Assembly: GCF_007860135.1 (NCBI RefSeq)
Contig: NZ_SJPV01000007.1
Coordinates: 143,823 to 207,822, forward strand
DNA: 64,000 bases
Origin: Novipirellula artificiosorum
GTDB lineage: Bacteria > Planctomycetota > Planctomycetia > Pirellulales > Pirellulaceae
Direction: 5' to 3'
Every line of letters starts with the position of its first letter. Positions within the stretch are counted from its first letter, which is position 1. The position numbers and the translations under genes are program-made. The notes beneath the pieces are model-generated. The model made no database searches and had not been told where the DNA came from. It worked only from the letters and a program-made list of their open reading frames with translations. Of this stretch, positions 1 to 11,300 are shown in pieces.

Positions 1-1
1 A

Positions 2-274
2 AAACCAGATCCCCACAGTGGTCAGATCATGATCGTCAAGGAAGCACCCCGATTGGCGCTCACCCAAAATGAGTCATTGACGGCGTGGGACAATGAATGG
101 CACACGGTGCGTGTCGCCCGCGATTCACAGTCTGGGACGATCGAGGTCTTTTTTGACGACATGGAAACTCCCCACATGCAAGTTACGGACAAGTCATTCT
201 CGAAAGGTCGTATTGGAATCGGATCGTTCGACGACATGGATGAATTTGATGATCTCGTTATTCGAAAGAAGTAG
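2..274 (+). CDS. C-terminal part of a LamG/DUF1080-like secreted protein (5' truncated by window)
   Basis: The reading frame is open from the first bases of the window, so only the last 90 or so residues are present. They contain a beta-sandwich-like stretch (EWHTVRVARD, then a segment reading IEVFFDD, then GRIGIGSFDDMDEFDDL) of the kind that ends concanavalin-like LamG or 3-keto-disaccharide hydrolase (DUF1080) domains, where a carbohydrate-facing sandwich closes with a 'G.IG..S..D...FDDL' strand. This family is usually exported in planctomycetes and linked to polysaccharide breakdown. No signal peptide can be judged because the start lies outside. The stop is only 12 bases before the queD start, so the two may be cotranscribed. 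The family call is an inference from a short segment. Confidence 0.6.
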   Translation, partial: KPDPHSGQIMIVKEAPRLALTQNESLTAWDNEWHTVRVARDSQSGTIEVFFDDMETPHMQVTDKSFSKGRIGIGSFDDMDEFDDLVIRKK

Positions 275-286
275 GGTTTCTTCACT

Positions 287-721
287 ATGTCGCTGAGTAT
301 TATGCGACGCTTTTCGTTTTGCGCCGGTCATCGCTTGGTCGGCCATGAAGGGAAATGTCAGAATCTGCACGGCCACAATTATGTGGTGGAGATTTGCGTT
401 ACGGGTCAGCAGCAAGACGCGGTGGGGCGGATCTTAGACTTCAAGCTGCTAAAAGAACGCTGTAAGGGTTGGCTCGACGATAACTGGGATCACACCTTTA
501 TCTTGTGGGACCAAGATCACAACGGGCTCGATGCGATTCGGCAATCGGAACCGCATCGGATCTATGAATTGTCGACGAACCCAACGGCCGAGAACATGGC
601 GATCCATTTGCTTTACGATGTCTGCCCGAAAATCTTGGACGGGACGGGAGCCACGGCCTTCAAAGTTCGGTTGTGGGAAAGCGAAGAAACGTGCGCCGAA
701 GTCGAGCTGGATCAGCCTTAG
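287..721 (+). CDS. queD: 6-carboxytetrahydropterin synthase (QueD/PTPS family)
   Basis: A 144-residue protein of the 6-pyruvoyl tetrahydropterin synthase fold, the usual length for QueD. It converts dihydroneopterin triphosphate to 6-carboxytetrahydropterin, the second step of queuosine (7-deazaguanine) synthesis. Zinc-binding histidines are visible in FCAGHRL near residue 14 and in the CQNLHGHNY motif, which also carries the catalytic cysteine. DHTFIL, the PTAENMA motif and the terminal WESEETCAEV segment complete the family signature. The ATG at 287 is used; a second ATG five codons in (MRRFSF) is an alternative start. The other queuosine genes are not next to it. Cytoplasmic, probably a homo-oligomer as in the family. 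Confidence 0.93.
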   Translation: MSLSIMRRFSFCAGHRLVGHEGKCQNLHGHNYVVEICVTGQQQDAVGRILDFKLLKERCKGWLDDNWDHTFILWDQDHNGLDAIRQSEPHRIYELSTNPTAENMAIHLLYDVCPKILDGTGATAFKVRLWESEETCAEVELDQP

Positions 722-920
722 AAAGGTCTCAACCGTTACATTCGGTCGATTCTGCCATGGCAGCGAGGATTTGAGTGAAAACCGTTTTCGGAGCAGCGAT
801 TCGCAGGAGACGTTGATTACGCTTGGATTCTCGGAGGCTTCACGGCTGAGGGCTTCACGGCCTCTCGCAGGCAACACCTCTCGAAGACAACCCGGTCAAG
901 CGAGTTCCAGGAGTCGCTGA

Positions 921-3011
921 GTGAACGCCGCATCCACCGATTCGATCGACACGCCCAACAACGGCTCGGCAAGTCCGACGGCGTCCGCGGATGTGAATGC
1001 GTTGGTCAAATCGCTTGCGGCGAAACACACTGCACGCAGCGCATTTGTTCAAGCCCTTGCGACTCATCTGCAAAGGGCATTTGGCGTTGGGTTGGTTGCA
1101 ATCGATGGTGCGGATTGGAATCAACCCATCATGTTGGTAGCGGACGAGACGCTGGGTCAGTCCGTTCACCGCAACTCGATTCGCCAATCACTTAAGCTTG
1201 CCACGGTGACGCCGGTTGCGTGTGACTTAGCGTTAATAGATCCCTTGGTTGCCAGCGGTTCGCAGGATCCATCGCCGTCCGAGACGCAGGCGGTGCGGGC
1301 GTACCGCGTCGAATTGGCGCCGTCCCCCGACGCGGTTGCCGTACTTTTGATCCATCCTGTAGGTGACCGGCCTAGTCCAGCGCAGCAGCTACAAACCCTT
1401 CGCAAACTTGGCCTCTACGTGGAACCTGCAAGTCAGGCGATAAGCGACTTCAAAAGAAGTGAATGCATCGTGAACGACTCCGCGGCGGCTCCGGTTCACG
1501 TCGAGAGGGGGATTCCGACTCGAAATCACTTGTTGCACCTGCATCAGAGTTTGCAGGTCAACGCTACCGCGTATCGAATTGCGAACGAATCACGACGGTT
1601 GATTGGGTGCGACCGTTCGACCGTGCTGGTCATTCGTGGCAATAAGTTTCGTGTCCGAGCTGTTAGCGGAGTGGCTGTCATTGACCGTCGCAGCAACGCG
1701 ATTCGTTCGATCGAGAAACTGGTGAACCGGGCCGTTGTGATGGCACGCCCGCTGAGGCTGCCCGGCGAAGAATTGTTGCCACCTCAGATTCAATCTCCTC
1801 TTGATGAGTACCTTGATGAATGTGGCGTTGCCACCGCGATGATGTTGCCCCTGTTTGAATCAACGGTCGACGGTGCATTCGACGAAGCGGAATCGTTGCA
1901 AGCCGACTCGTTGAAACGAGACAGCAAGATGATCGGAGTGGTTTTAGCCGAGTCTTTTTCCGGTGTTCCCAATCAAGATGTTACTCAACCGATGACGATG
2001 ATTGCGGCGGAGTCCTCTGTGGCTCTCTCCAATGCGATTGAGCATGAGAGTATTTTTGGTGTTTCGCTTTGGAAATCGCTGGGCCGAATCAAGCAGGTCA
2101 CCAAGTTGTCTTGGCTGCTATTTGCCACGGCTGTAGCGACCATGATGTTGATCGCATCGATGGTCATTCAAGTCGATCATCGCATCGTTGCAACGGGGTC
2201 GGTTTCGCCATTGCGTCGTCAACAGGTGTTTGCTCCGCAAGATGGCGTCGTGAAGACATTGCATGTGACCGATGGTCAAGCGGTGAAAGCAGGGCAAACG
2301 CTGCTTGAACTCGACAATGCCGAATTGGAGCGAACGGCGGAGAATTTGACGGGCCAGATCCAAACGACATTGCAGCGATTGGCGTCGATCAAAGCGGTTC
2401 GATTGAGTGATGGCCGGCAGGAAAACCAATCGAGCCGAATGGCGGTCGAGCAGCAACAGTATGAGAATGAGCTTGCCAATTTGGAAGCGCAGCAGGGGGT
2501 GCTGCGAATTCAGCAAGAGGGTTTGGTCTTAAAGAGTCCGCTAAACGGAACCGTAGTGGGGTGGCAATTGGAGCAGCGATTGGCAAGTCGCCCCGTATCA
2601 CGAGGAAATCTATTGCTGAGCGTTGTTGATGAATCCGGGCCGTGGGAGTTGAACCTGTGCGTTCCCGATCGAGATGCCGGCGCTATGCTCGATGCCATTC
2701 AATACGATTCGTCGCTGCCGATCACGTTTGCGGTTGCGACTCAGCCACAGCGCTGCTATGCCGCGGTCCTTCGTCGCGTTGCAAGCGTGGCACGGGTTGA
2801 TGATACCAATCGGCCGGTGATTGATATCGACGCCGATGTGGCACCGTATCCCGACGGAAGCCATGAAACAGATCTGTTTGACCCAACCGATGTTCGCATC
2901 GGAGCGGACGTGACGGCTCGCGTCTATTGCGGCCGTCGATCACTGTTGGCCAGTTGGTTCAGCGACGCGATCGATTTCGTGGACCGAAACGTGGTGTTCT
3001 ACTTCCGATGA
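921..3011 (+). CDS. GAF domain-HlyD-like periplasmic adaptor fusion protein
   Basis: A 696-residue protein in three parts. Residues about 195-375 look like a GAF sensory domain (long cytoplasmic alpha/beta region containing 'HQSLQVNATAYRIANESRRL' and the segment around VATAMMLPLFES). Residues 396-418 are one hydrophobic membrane segment. Residues about 430-696 are a membrane-fusion adaptor: a lipoyl/barrel-sandwich hybrid (VFAPQDGVVKTLHVTDGQ, VKAGQTLLELDN), a short coiled-coil arm, the second half-motif (LVLKSPLNGTVVGWQLEQRL), then a beta-barrel-like tail. HlyD/EmrA adaptors link inner-membrane exporters to the outer membrane. The start is GTG at 921 with GGAG eight bases upstream. The stop overlaps the next ATG (ATGA). 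No ABC ATPase lies next to it, so its export partner is unknown. The adaptor call is firm, the GAF call probable. Confidence 0.82.
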   Translation: MNAASTDSIDTPNNGSASPTASADVNALVKSLAAKHTARSAFVQALATHLQRAFGVGLVAIDGADWNQPIMLVADETLGQSVHRNSIRQSLKLATVTPVACDLALIDPLVASGSQDPSPSETQAVRAYRVELAPSPDAVAVLLIHPVGDRPSPAQQLQTLRKLGLYVEPASQAISDFKRSECIVNDSAAAPVHVERGIPTRNHLLHLHQSLQVNATAYRIANESRRLIGCDRSTVLVIRGNKFRVRAVSGVAVIDRRSNAIRSIEKLVNRAVVMARPLRLPGEELLPPQIQSPLDEYLDECGVATAMMLPLFESTVDGAFDEAESLQADSLKRDSKMIGVVLAESFSGVPNQDVTQPMTMIAAESSVALSNAIEHESIFGVSLWKSLGRIKQVTKLSWLLFATAVATMMLIASMVIQVDHRIVATGSVSPLRRQQVFAPQDGVVKTLHVTDGQAVKAGQTLLELDNAELERTAENLTGQIQTTLQRLASIKAVRLSDGRQENQSSRMAVEQQQYENELANLEAQQGVLRIQQEGLVLKSPLNGTVVGWQLEQRLASRPVSRGNLLLSVVDESGPWELNLCVPDRDAGAMLDAIQYDSSLPITFAVATQPQRCYAAVLRRVASVARVDDTNRPVIDIDADVAPYPDGSHETDLFDPTDVRIGADVTARVYCGRRSLLASWFSDAIDFVDRNVVFYFR

Positions 3012-5224
3012 GCTTTCCCAGCAATCGCAGCGAAGATCGGGTCAAGGTTCGTGTTCGCGCGGATTTAGTCTTTGTCAAAACGATCCATCGAAATGAAGCG
3101 ACCTTTGTCGTCAAAGATCCATTGGCGATGAAGTACCATCGAGTTCGTCCTGATGAGTATTTCGTGCTTCAACGTCTCGACGGCACCCGCTCGCTTGAGA
3201 CCCTTTGTGGTGAATACGAGGCAGCGTTTTTGCCTCAACAGGTCAGTAAGGTGGAGATGAACCAATTGCTGTTTCGGTTTCATCAGAATGGATTGACCGT
3301 CTCGGATTCGATTGGCCAGGGAGATCAGTTGGATCTGCGGAGAGCGAAAGAGCGTGACCAGAGAATCTTTCAGCAGCTGACGAGTTTGTTGTTCATTCGG
3401 TTTCCTGGCGTTGATCCCGAACCCTTTCTGCGGTGCGTCTACCCCTGGGTGCGGCCGATTTTCCATCCATTGTCGCTGGTCCTGATTTCGCTCTTTTGTT
3501 TCATGACCGGTGGCATGTTTCTGCAAGAAATGAGCCAGTTTGGAGCTGAGTTTCCAACCCTCGGCACGTGGTTGCGATTGGAGTCGTTATTGCTGTTGGC
3601 GGCTGTGATCGGCGGAACGAAGGTCTTGCACGAACTCGGCCATGCATTCGTCTGTAAGCACTTTGGTGGCGAATGCCACCAGATTGGTCCGATGCTGTTG
3701 GTCTTTTCGCCGGCGCTGTACTGTGACACCTCCGATGCATGGATGTTGCCGAGTCGTTGGCAGCGAGCGACAATCGGGTTGGCGGGGATTGCGACCGAAG
3801 TGATACTGGCCGCCATTGCAACGTGGGTTTGGGTGTTGACCGCACCGGGATGGGTGCATTCGATTGCGATGAACGTGATGGTGGTTTGCGGTATCAGTAC
3901 TGTCGTCTTCAATGCGAACCCGTTGTTACGGTATGACGGATACTATGTTTTATCGGATCTCGTTGACGTTCCGAATCTGGGTGAACGTGCGCGGCGCATG
4001 CTGTCCGCAACGACGAATCGGTGGTTTTTTGGGATCCATGAAACGGTCGAGCCCCAAATGTCGACATTCGGCCGTGTCGGTTTGTTCGTCTATGCGCTCG
4101 CCGCAGCGAGCTACCGTTGGGGACTGACTCTGCTGATTCTTTGGGTCGTGTCGGTGATGTTACGCCCTTACGGACTCGAATCAATCGGTCGAACGTTTTG
4201 CCTGGTTGCATTCGTTGCCATGATGGCAGGGCTGGTGCAACCCCTTATCAAGTTCTTCAACAATCCTGCGCGCCGAGGACGCATTCAGATGCAGCGAACC
4301 CTGTTCTCGATTCTCTGTATGACGGGGCTGTTGTTGATCGCGTTCTTGCCACTCCCTTCTTCGATCAACACGACCGCACGGATCGTACCCCGGCATCAAA
4401 CCTACCTGTACGTTTCGACGGAAGGGATTCTCGATCAATTGCATCGTCGGCCTGGGGAGCGAGTCAAGCAAGGCGAGGTGATTGCCACCTTGGTGAATCC
4501 CGATATTGAGTATCAGTATCTTAAAGCACTCGGCCGCGTCGAGACGCAGCGAGCGCTGGTCGATGCCCTTCGGCAAAGCCGTTTCGAATCGACCGAGGCA
4601 TCGAACGAGTTGCCTGCCGCGGAAGCGTTGTTGAAGGATCTTGAAGACCAGTTGGAAAGCCGCAAGCATCGTCAGGACGGCTTAGTCGTTCGGGCACCGG
4701 TAAGCGGGAAGTTGATCGTTGGTGCACGACGCTCTAGGCCGAAGCAGGTCGCCCGCACCGATGCGCTGCAGTTTGTCGAATGGTCAGGATATCCAACCGA
4801 TGCACAAAACGATGGCAGCTTTTTGGGGGCCGGAACGGAGTTGATGACGCTGGTCGAAAGTAACGATTGGGATTTGGAAATGGTGCTATCGCAGTCGGAT
4901 GTGCAGCGGATCGAGTTGGGGGCAGCGGTCAAGCTCTCGCTGCAATCGGCGCCGTCGACGGTGTTTCGAGCCTCGGTGGTCGATATTTCACGTACTCAAT
5001 GGACTTTCGAAGCGAACACGCCACGATGGGACGATTCGGATGGGGCTCGCCAGACGGCACCTGCGACCACGTCTTATGTCGTCCGTGCTGCAGTGGAAGA
5101 CAGCGGGACAACCGAACACCGTTGGCTAGCCGGATCCGAAGCAACCGGACAGATCGAGGCGGACTTGGTTTCCGTTGTCAGTCGCATCGCGCGAAGCTTG
5201 AGCAGTTTGCTTCGTTTTCGGTAG
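3008..5224 (+). CDS. M50-type (site-2-protease-like) zinc metalloprotease with HlyD-like adaptor domain
   Basis: A 738-residue polytopic protein. Its N-terminal 100 or so residues resemble a PqqD-like winged helix (FVLQRLDGTRSLETLCGEY). After that comes a multi-helix membrane domain with the zinc motif HELGH at residues 208-212, a distal third ligand in the NPLLRYDGYY motif (D310) and more helices up to about residue 470. The C-terminal third is a barrel-sandwich adaptor (ILDQLHRRPGERVKQGEVIA; LVVRAPVSGKLIVGAR). Such M50-adaptor fusions occur beside exported peptides or surface proteins. The start at 3008 overlaps the previous stop by four bases, which indicates translational coupling. An in-frame start further upstream at 2927 would run deep into the preceding gene and is rejected. 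It probably processes or escorts the giant protein downstream; that role is inferred. Confidence 0.82.
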   Translation: MSFPSNRSEDRVKVRVRADLVFVKTIHRNEATFVVKDPLAMKYHRVRPDEYFVLQRLDGTRSLETLCGEYEAAFLPQQVSKVEMNQLLFRFHQNGLTVSDSIGQGDQLDLRRAKERDQRIFQQLTSLLFIRFPGVDPEPFLRCVYPWVRPIFHPLSLVLISLFCFMTGGMFLQEMSQFGAEFPTLGTWLRLESLLLLAAVIGGTKVLHELGHAFVCKHFGGECHQIGPMLLVFSPALYCDTSDAWMLPSRWQRATIGLAGIATEVILAAIATWVWVLTAPGWVHSIAMNVMVVCGISTVVFNANPLLRYDGYYVLSDLVDVPNLGERARRMLSATTNRWFFGIHETVEPQMSTFGRVGLFVYALAAASYRWGLTLLILWVVSVMLRPYGLESIGRTFCLVAFVAMMAGLVQPLIKFFNNPARRGRIQMQRTLFSILCMTGLLLIAFLPLPSSINTTARIVPRHQTYLYVSTEGILDQLHRRPGERVKQGEVIATLVNPDIEYQYLKALGRVETQRALVDALRQSRFESTEASNELPAAEALLKDLEDQLESRKHRQDGLVVRAPVSGKLIVGARRSRPKQVARTDALQFVEWSGYPTDAQNDGSFLGAGTELMTLVESNDWDLEMVLSQSDVQRIELGAAVKLSLQSAPSTVFRASVVDISRTQWTFEANTPRWDDSDGARQTAPATTSYVVRAAVEDSGTTEHRWLAGSEATGQIEADLVSVVSRIARSLSSLLRFR

Positions 5225-5346
5225 GCGAAACGCTGCTTTTTCTAAGCCATTTCCCCAGAATGCAAGTATGATGAGGAAGGCCAAAACCAGCAGCCCCGCT
5301 TGGCAAATTGGCTGCAGCATGTAACGCACCACGCGACTCCATCCTA

Positions 5347-8300
5347 ATGAAACTGAATCGATTGTTTCCGCTCTCCCTTCGAGACCTTGCCCAGCGGTTC
5401 GGTTGGAATCGTACTGCCTTGCCCTTACCGATTCGCGTGCGTCGGGCCCAACGCCCAAGGTTTCGTCCTCTCGAGGCTCGATTCGTGCTGAATGCATCCG
5501 CCGAGCTCAATGAGCTGGGCCAACTGCTCGTTTTCGGTACGAGCACTGCGGATACGATTAATTTGGAAGTCAACGTCGATGGCGAGATGACGTTGCGAAA
5601 CGAATTGAACGAGATCATCCCGATCGGCGGCCCCGGCGGCGTTGGCACAGCGCCGCTGCCGCAGCAATCGGTGACGTCCAACCAAATTATCTTCTTTCTT
5701 GGTGATGGTGACGACACCTTGAACGCAGAGCTTCCAAGTAGCTTGGACGTAACGTTGCAATCGAGTGAAGGCGTGGATTCGGCGTTTTTGACGCTAACCG
5801 ATCGCGGACCACAACGGCAGGCGAGCTACCGGATCGATGCGGAAACGATCACGCTGAACCAGAACGCATCGAGTGTTCGACTTGTCGACGATCAATTGTT
5901 GCTTCACGGCGATGTCTACGTCGGCACGCCAGGGCTTGATTCCACGATCGATCTCGGCAGCGGTGACTTATCGGTCGAAGGAAGATTCATTTTGCTTGGC
6001 GACGTCGACATGCTTGGAAACGGTGGCCGAGCTTTATTGGCGGACGCAGTGACCACCTCGACGTCGCCCGGCACGAGTCTGCGTTTTCTGCTCGGCGATG
6101 GACCGGATGCGAACTTGTCCTTTGGCGGTGCGGACGATTCGGGGGGAAGTCGGCTTCTGACACTTGACGTTGGTTCGGCTACGGATGTTTCTTTTTTGAA
6201 TCAGCCCACACAGCTTGATGGCGATCTTTTGATTCGCTCCGATACGGGCACGATTACGATCGATACGTCGATCGTTGCGGATGAGGTCGTGCTGCTGGCC
6301 AACGATGAAGTCACGTTCCAAGGCGACACGATCGATGCGACCCAGCTCGTTGTTGGCTCTGGTGGTCGAGTGGAGATTGACGGTGTGTTGACGATTGGCC
6401 AAACGGTGCAGATTAGTGCATCAGGCGGAGACGTCGACCTTAGCCAAAGTACCCTCCATTCCGCTTTCAACGGTGACGTGTTGTTGATTTCGGACGCGAA
6501 TGCTGTCACGCTCGGAATCGTTGATGCTGCTAATGGACAGATCACGCTTGGGACCAGCCAAGATATCTCGGGTCAGATCGACCAATCACCGGGAACCTCG
6601 ATTGACGTCGATCGATTGAACGTGTCGAGCGCGAACGCCGTCGATCTATCTTCCCATGGCAACAAGATCGGAAGCGTTGGGACGATCGTGGCGCAAGGTG
6701 CTGTCGACCTGTTTGATTTGGAAGACGGCCTGGCGATTGGCAGCATCGTATCGGGCGGTGGAGAGGTGAGCATTGAAACGTCGGGTAGCGATGGCGATGT
6801 GTTGGTTGGCCAATCGATCCTCAGTGAAGGAGGTCGGGTGCAAGTTGTTGCCTCGCGAGACATCGTGATGGAGGATGGATCGATCATTGATGGGACAAAC
6901 GGGTCCCTTTCTCTCGAAGCACAGAGGGACATCACCGTCGCGGCCCTGCGCACCTTATCGGCCAGCGACAATGCTGTGGTCATCAACGCGATCTCGGGCG
7001 GAGTGATCGATGGCGGGGATGCGGACACGGACATTGATGCGAATTTCGGCAAGACGACGATTCAAAGTCGGTTGGGAATCGGAGTTGGAAACGCCCTCGA
7101 AACTCGGTTGGACCGGATCGTTGCCGGTGTGGCATCCACCGGATCAATCGAGTTGGTTGAATCCGATTCGATCACGCTTGAGCAGCTCTACACCGATGAC
7201 GGGAAGATCGATGTCGTGGCGTCAGGGACGATTTTTGCGAATGTCGTTCAGTCGGCGAATACCCAGTCGATCGATTCACGCGACATTGAGCTGACGACAC
7301 TCGCGGGTGGCGACATCGTATTGGGCCAGATAACGGCCTCCAACTCGGCCGATATCCTGCTCGATGCGGACGATGACATCCTCGGTCAATCCGGCGCTTC
7401 GATCGTTGCGGATGAGGTCGTGCTGCTGGCCAACGATGAGGTCACTTTCCAAGGCGACACGATCGATGCGACCCAGCTCGTTGTTGGCTCTGGTGGTCGA
7501 GTGGAGATTGACGGTGTTTTGACGATTGGCCAAACGGTGCAGATCACTGCATCGGGCGGAGACGTCGACCTTAGCCAAAGTACCCTCCATTCCGCTTTCA
7601 ACGGTGACGTGTTGTTGATTTCGGACGCGAATGCTGTCACGCTCGGAATCGTTGATGCCGCTAATGGGCAGATCACGCTTGGTACCAGCCAAGACATCTC
7701 GGGTCAGATCGACCAATCACCGGGAACCTCGATTGACGTCGATCGATTGAACGTGTCGAGCGCCAACGCCGTCGATCTATCGGCCTCCGGCAACAAGATC
7801 GGAAGCGTTGGGACGATCGTGGCGCAAGGTGCTGTCGACCTGTTTGATCTGGAAGGCGGCCTGATGGTTGGCAGCATCGTATCGGGTGGCGGAGAGGTGA
7901 GCATTGAAACGTCGGGGTCCGATGGCGATCTGTTGGTTGGCCAATCGATCCTCAGTGAAGGAGGCCGGGTGCAAGTTGTTGCCTCGCGAGACATCGTGAT
8001 GGAGGATGGATCGCTCATCGATGGGACAAACGGGTCCCTTTCTCTCGAAGCACAGAGAGACATCACCGTCGCGGCCCTGCGCACCTTATCGGCCAGCGAC
8101 AATGCTGTGGTCATCAACGCGATTTCGGGCAGAGTCATCGATGGCGGGGATGCGGATACGGACATTGATGCGAATTTTGGCAAGACGACGATTGAAAGTC
8201 AGACGGGAATCGGAGTTGGAAACGCCCTCGAAACTCGGTTGGACCGGATCGTTGCCGGTGTGGCATCCACCGGATCAATCGAGTTGGTTGAATCCGATTC

Positions 8301-11300
8301 GATCACGCTTGAGCAGCTCTACACCGACGACGGGAAGATCGAAGTTTTAGCATCAGGGACGATTTTCGCGGCAGTCGTTCAGTCGGTGAACTCCCAGTCG
8401 ATCGATTCTCGCGACATCGAGCTGACGACACTCGCGGGTGGCGACATCGTATTGGGCCAGATAACGGCCTCCAACTCGGCCGATGTCCTGTTCGATGCGG
8501 ACGATGACATCCTCGGTCAATCCGGCGCGTCGATCATCGCGGATGAGGTCGTGCTGCTGGCTACGAATGAAGTCACGTTCCAAGGCGACACGATCGATGC
8601 GACCCAGCTCGTCATTGACGCTGGCGGTCGAGTGGAGATTGACGGTGTGTTGACGATTGGCCAAACGGTGCAGATTAGTGCATCTGGCGGGGACGTCGAT
8701 CTCAGCCAAAGTTCGCTCCATTCGGATTTTGATGGTGACGTGTTGTTGATTTCGGACGCGAATGCTGTCACGCTCGGAATCGTTGATGCCGCTAATGGGC
8801 AGATCACGCTTGGGACCAGCCAAGACATCTCGGGTCAGATCGACCAATCACCGGGAACCTCGATTGACGTCGATCGATTGAACGTGTCGAGCGCGAACGC
8901 CGTCGATCTATCTTCCCCTGGCAACAAGATCGGAAGCGTTGGGACGATCGTGGCGCAAGGTGCTGTCGACCTGTTTGATCTGGAAGGCGGCCTGATGATT
9001 GGCAGCATCGTATCGGGTGGCGGAGAGGTGAGCATTGAAACGTCGGGGTCCGATGGTGATGTGTTGGTTGGCCAATCGATCCTCAGTGAAGGAGGCCGGG
9101 TGCAAGTTGTTGCCTCGCGAGACATCGTGATGGAGGATGGATCGATCATTGATGGGACAAACGGCACCCTTTCTCTCGAAGCACAGAGAGACATCACCGT
9201 CGCGGCCCTGCGCACCTTATCGGCCAGCGACAATGCTGTGGTCATCAACGCGATTTCGGGCAGAGTCATCGATGGCGGGGATGCGGATACGGACATTGAT
9301 GCGAATTTTGGCAAGACGACGATTGAAAGTCAGACGGGAATCGGAGTTGGAAACGCCCTCGAAACTCGGTTGGACCGGATCGTTGCCGGTGTGGCATCCA
9401 CCGGATCAATCGAGTTGGTTGAATCCGATTCGATCACGCTTGAGCAGCTCTACACCGACGACGGGAAGATCGAAGTTTTAGCATCAGGGACGATTTTCGC
9501 GGCAGTCGTTCAGTCGGTGAACTCCCAGTCGATCGATTCTCGCGACATCGAGCTGACGACACTCGCGGGTGGCGACATCGTATTGGGCCAGATAACGGCC
9601 TCCAACTCGGCCGATATCCTGCTCGATGCGGACGATGATATTTTTGGTCAATCCGACTCGTTTGTCGTCGCTGACGATTTGAAGTTGATCAGCCAGAATC
9701 GTGTATCAGACGGAGAGGTGGCGATCGACTTGAATACGGAGGTTGAATCGCTGACAGCCGTTGTCACTGGAGACCACCGTGGCGATATTGTGATTCACGA
9801 GCGAGGGTCGGTCGAGTTGGCGTCCGATGATTCCGGCCGGAACGATTTGGTGGTGCAAACATCCAATGGCGAGATTCGAGTGGATGCCACACAGGATATT
9901 GTGATTTCGGACCAACGAGATCAAGCCAACAATGTTGATTTTGCCGTAACGCCGAAGGTGATCGCTGGTGGCGATCATGGGCGTATTCAGCTTGATGCCG
10001 GGAACGGCGAGACGGATCAACTTCGCCTTGGCAACGGTGTTGCGATCGTTGCTTCGCAGTCCACACTCGGTGCCGTTCAGTTGGATGGCGCCAACGTCGT
10101 CTTGGGCGAACAGGTCGAGATTCGCACGGGCGGTGATGTTGGGGTCGCGCGTGTGTTTTCCCCGCGGCCCCAAGCAGGCTTGGCGGCCACTGCATTTTTC
10201 GATTCAACTACGGTGACCACCAATCGGCTTGAGCAGGCCAACGAGAATGATGGTCGAGGCGTCTTGTCGGTGGAGGTTGGTCAGAGTGGTGAGCGGGGAT
10301 TGACGCTGAACATCGATTGGGGAGCGGAAACCGGACGTTATCAGCAAGAGGACTTGATTGTCGGTGGTGAGGTTTTTGCGGTCGATCACGTCTATACGGA
10401 ACAGGATATTCTTGACTCTCGTCTGAACGGCCGGCCTTCGGCTACAGCGCCTTTGGAAGTTCGTTTTTCGATGCGACACCATGAATCAATCGTTGTCACG
10501 GGGGATACCGTCCAACAAGGCGTGCTCAACCCGATCCCGACTGCTGAGGAAGCCTTGTTGGCGGTGCGACCGGGAGAAACCGAAAGCGTGCCAAGCGGTG
10601 TGGTCTCCGCAACCGATAACGACAATCCGTTGCGTCCTGATTTGCCAGTGGTTTTTGAGACCAACACGGTTGACGACAATGCGACGTTGGACCATCGGAA
10701 TGGGAACGCGCAATTCATCATTCCTTCGCTGAGTATCCCCGTCGCTTTCTTTCCTGTTCGAGACGTCATTCCTGAGCCGGAGACCTTGGAAGTTTTTGTA
10801 AAAGCGGAAACGGTCATTGCGCCTCGCGGCACGAGTGTTGAAGCGACAGAAGCCTCTGTAACTTCGTTAGTGGGTCGTGAGGAATACCTGCAGATCCGGA
10901 TCCTGTCACCTGATCCGAATGGAGAGGATTTGGCACCTCCGGAGCGTTTGCCGGATTCCATGTTGGAAGGTGACAAGTTGAAACGTCTGTTTTCCAGGTT
11001 GCCCGACGGACGTTATGCGATTGAGTATGTGTTAGGCGACGGAAACGAGCGAACGATCATCGAAGTAGACATCCGCGACGGCGAGCCGGTCGCAACGGGC
11101 GATGAAATGGAAGGCGGTTTCTTGGAATTGAAACTGCTGGATGAGTTACCCAACGAGGATCCTGTGGATCGATCGAACGATGCAGAGAAAACCTCACCAG
11201 ATAACAAGGAAAAGGCCGGCGACGAGCTACCGCCAAACGGTCTAGATCGACGATTGTCAAGAGCCGCTCGTTTTGCTCAGCGGATGAACCAAAATGACTG

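Noticed and set aside
6034..9481. Long antisense open frames repeated three times inside the giant gene
   Set aside because: They recur at the 1131-bp repeat period and are reverse-strand shadows of the repeats: Ser/Pro/Arg-rich translations with no family signature or ribosome sites.
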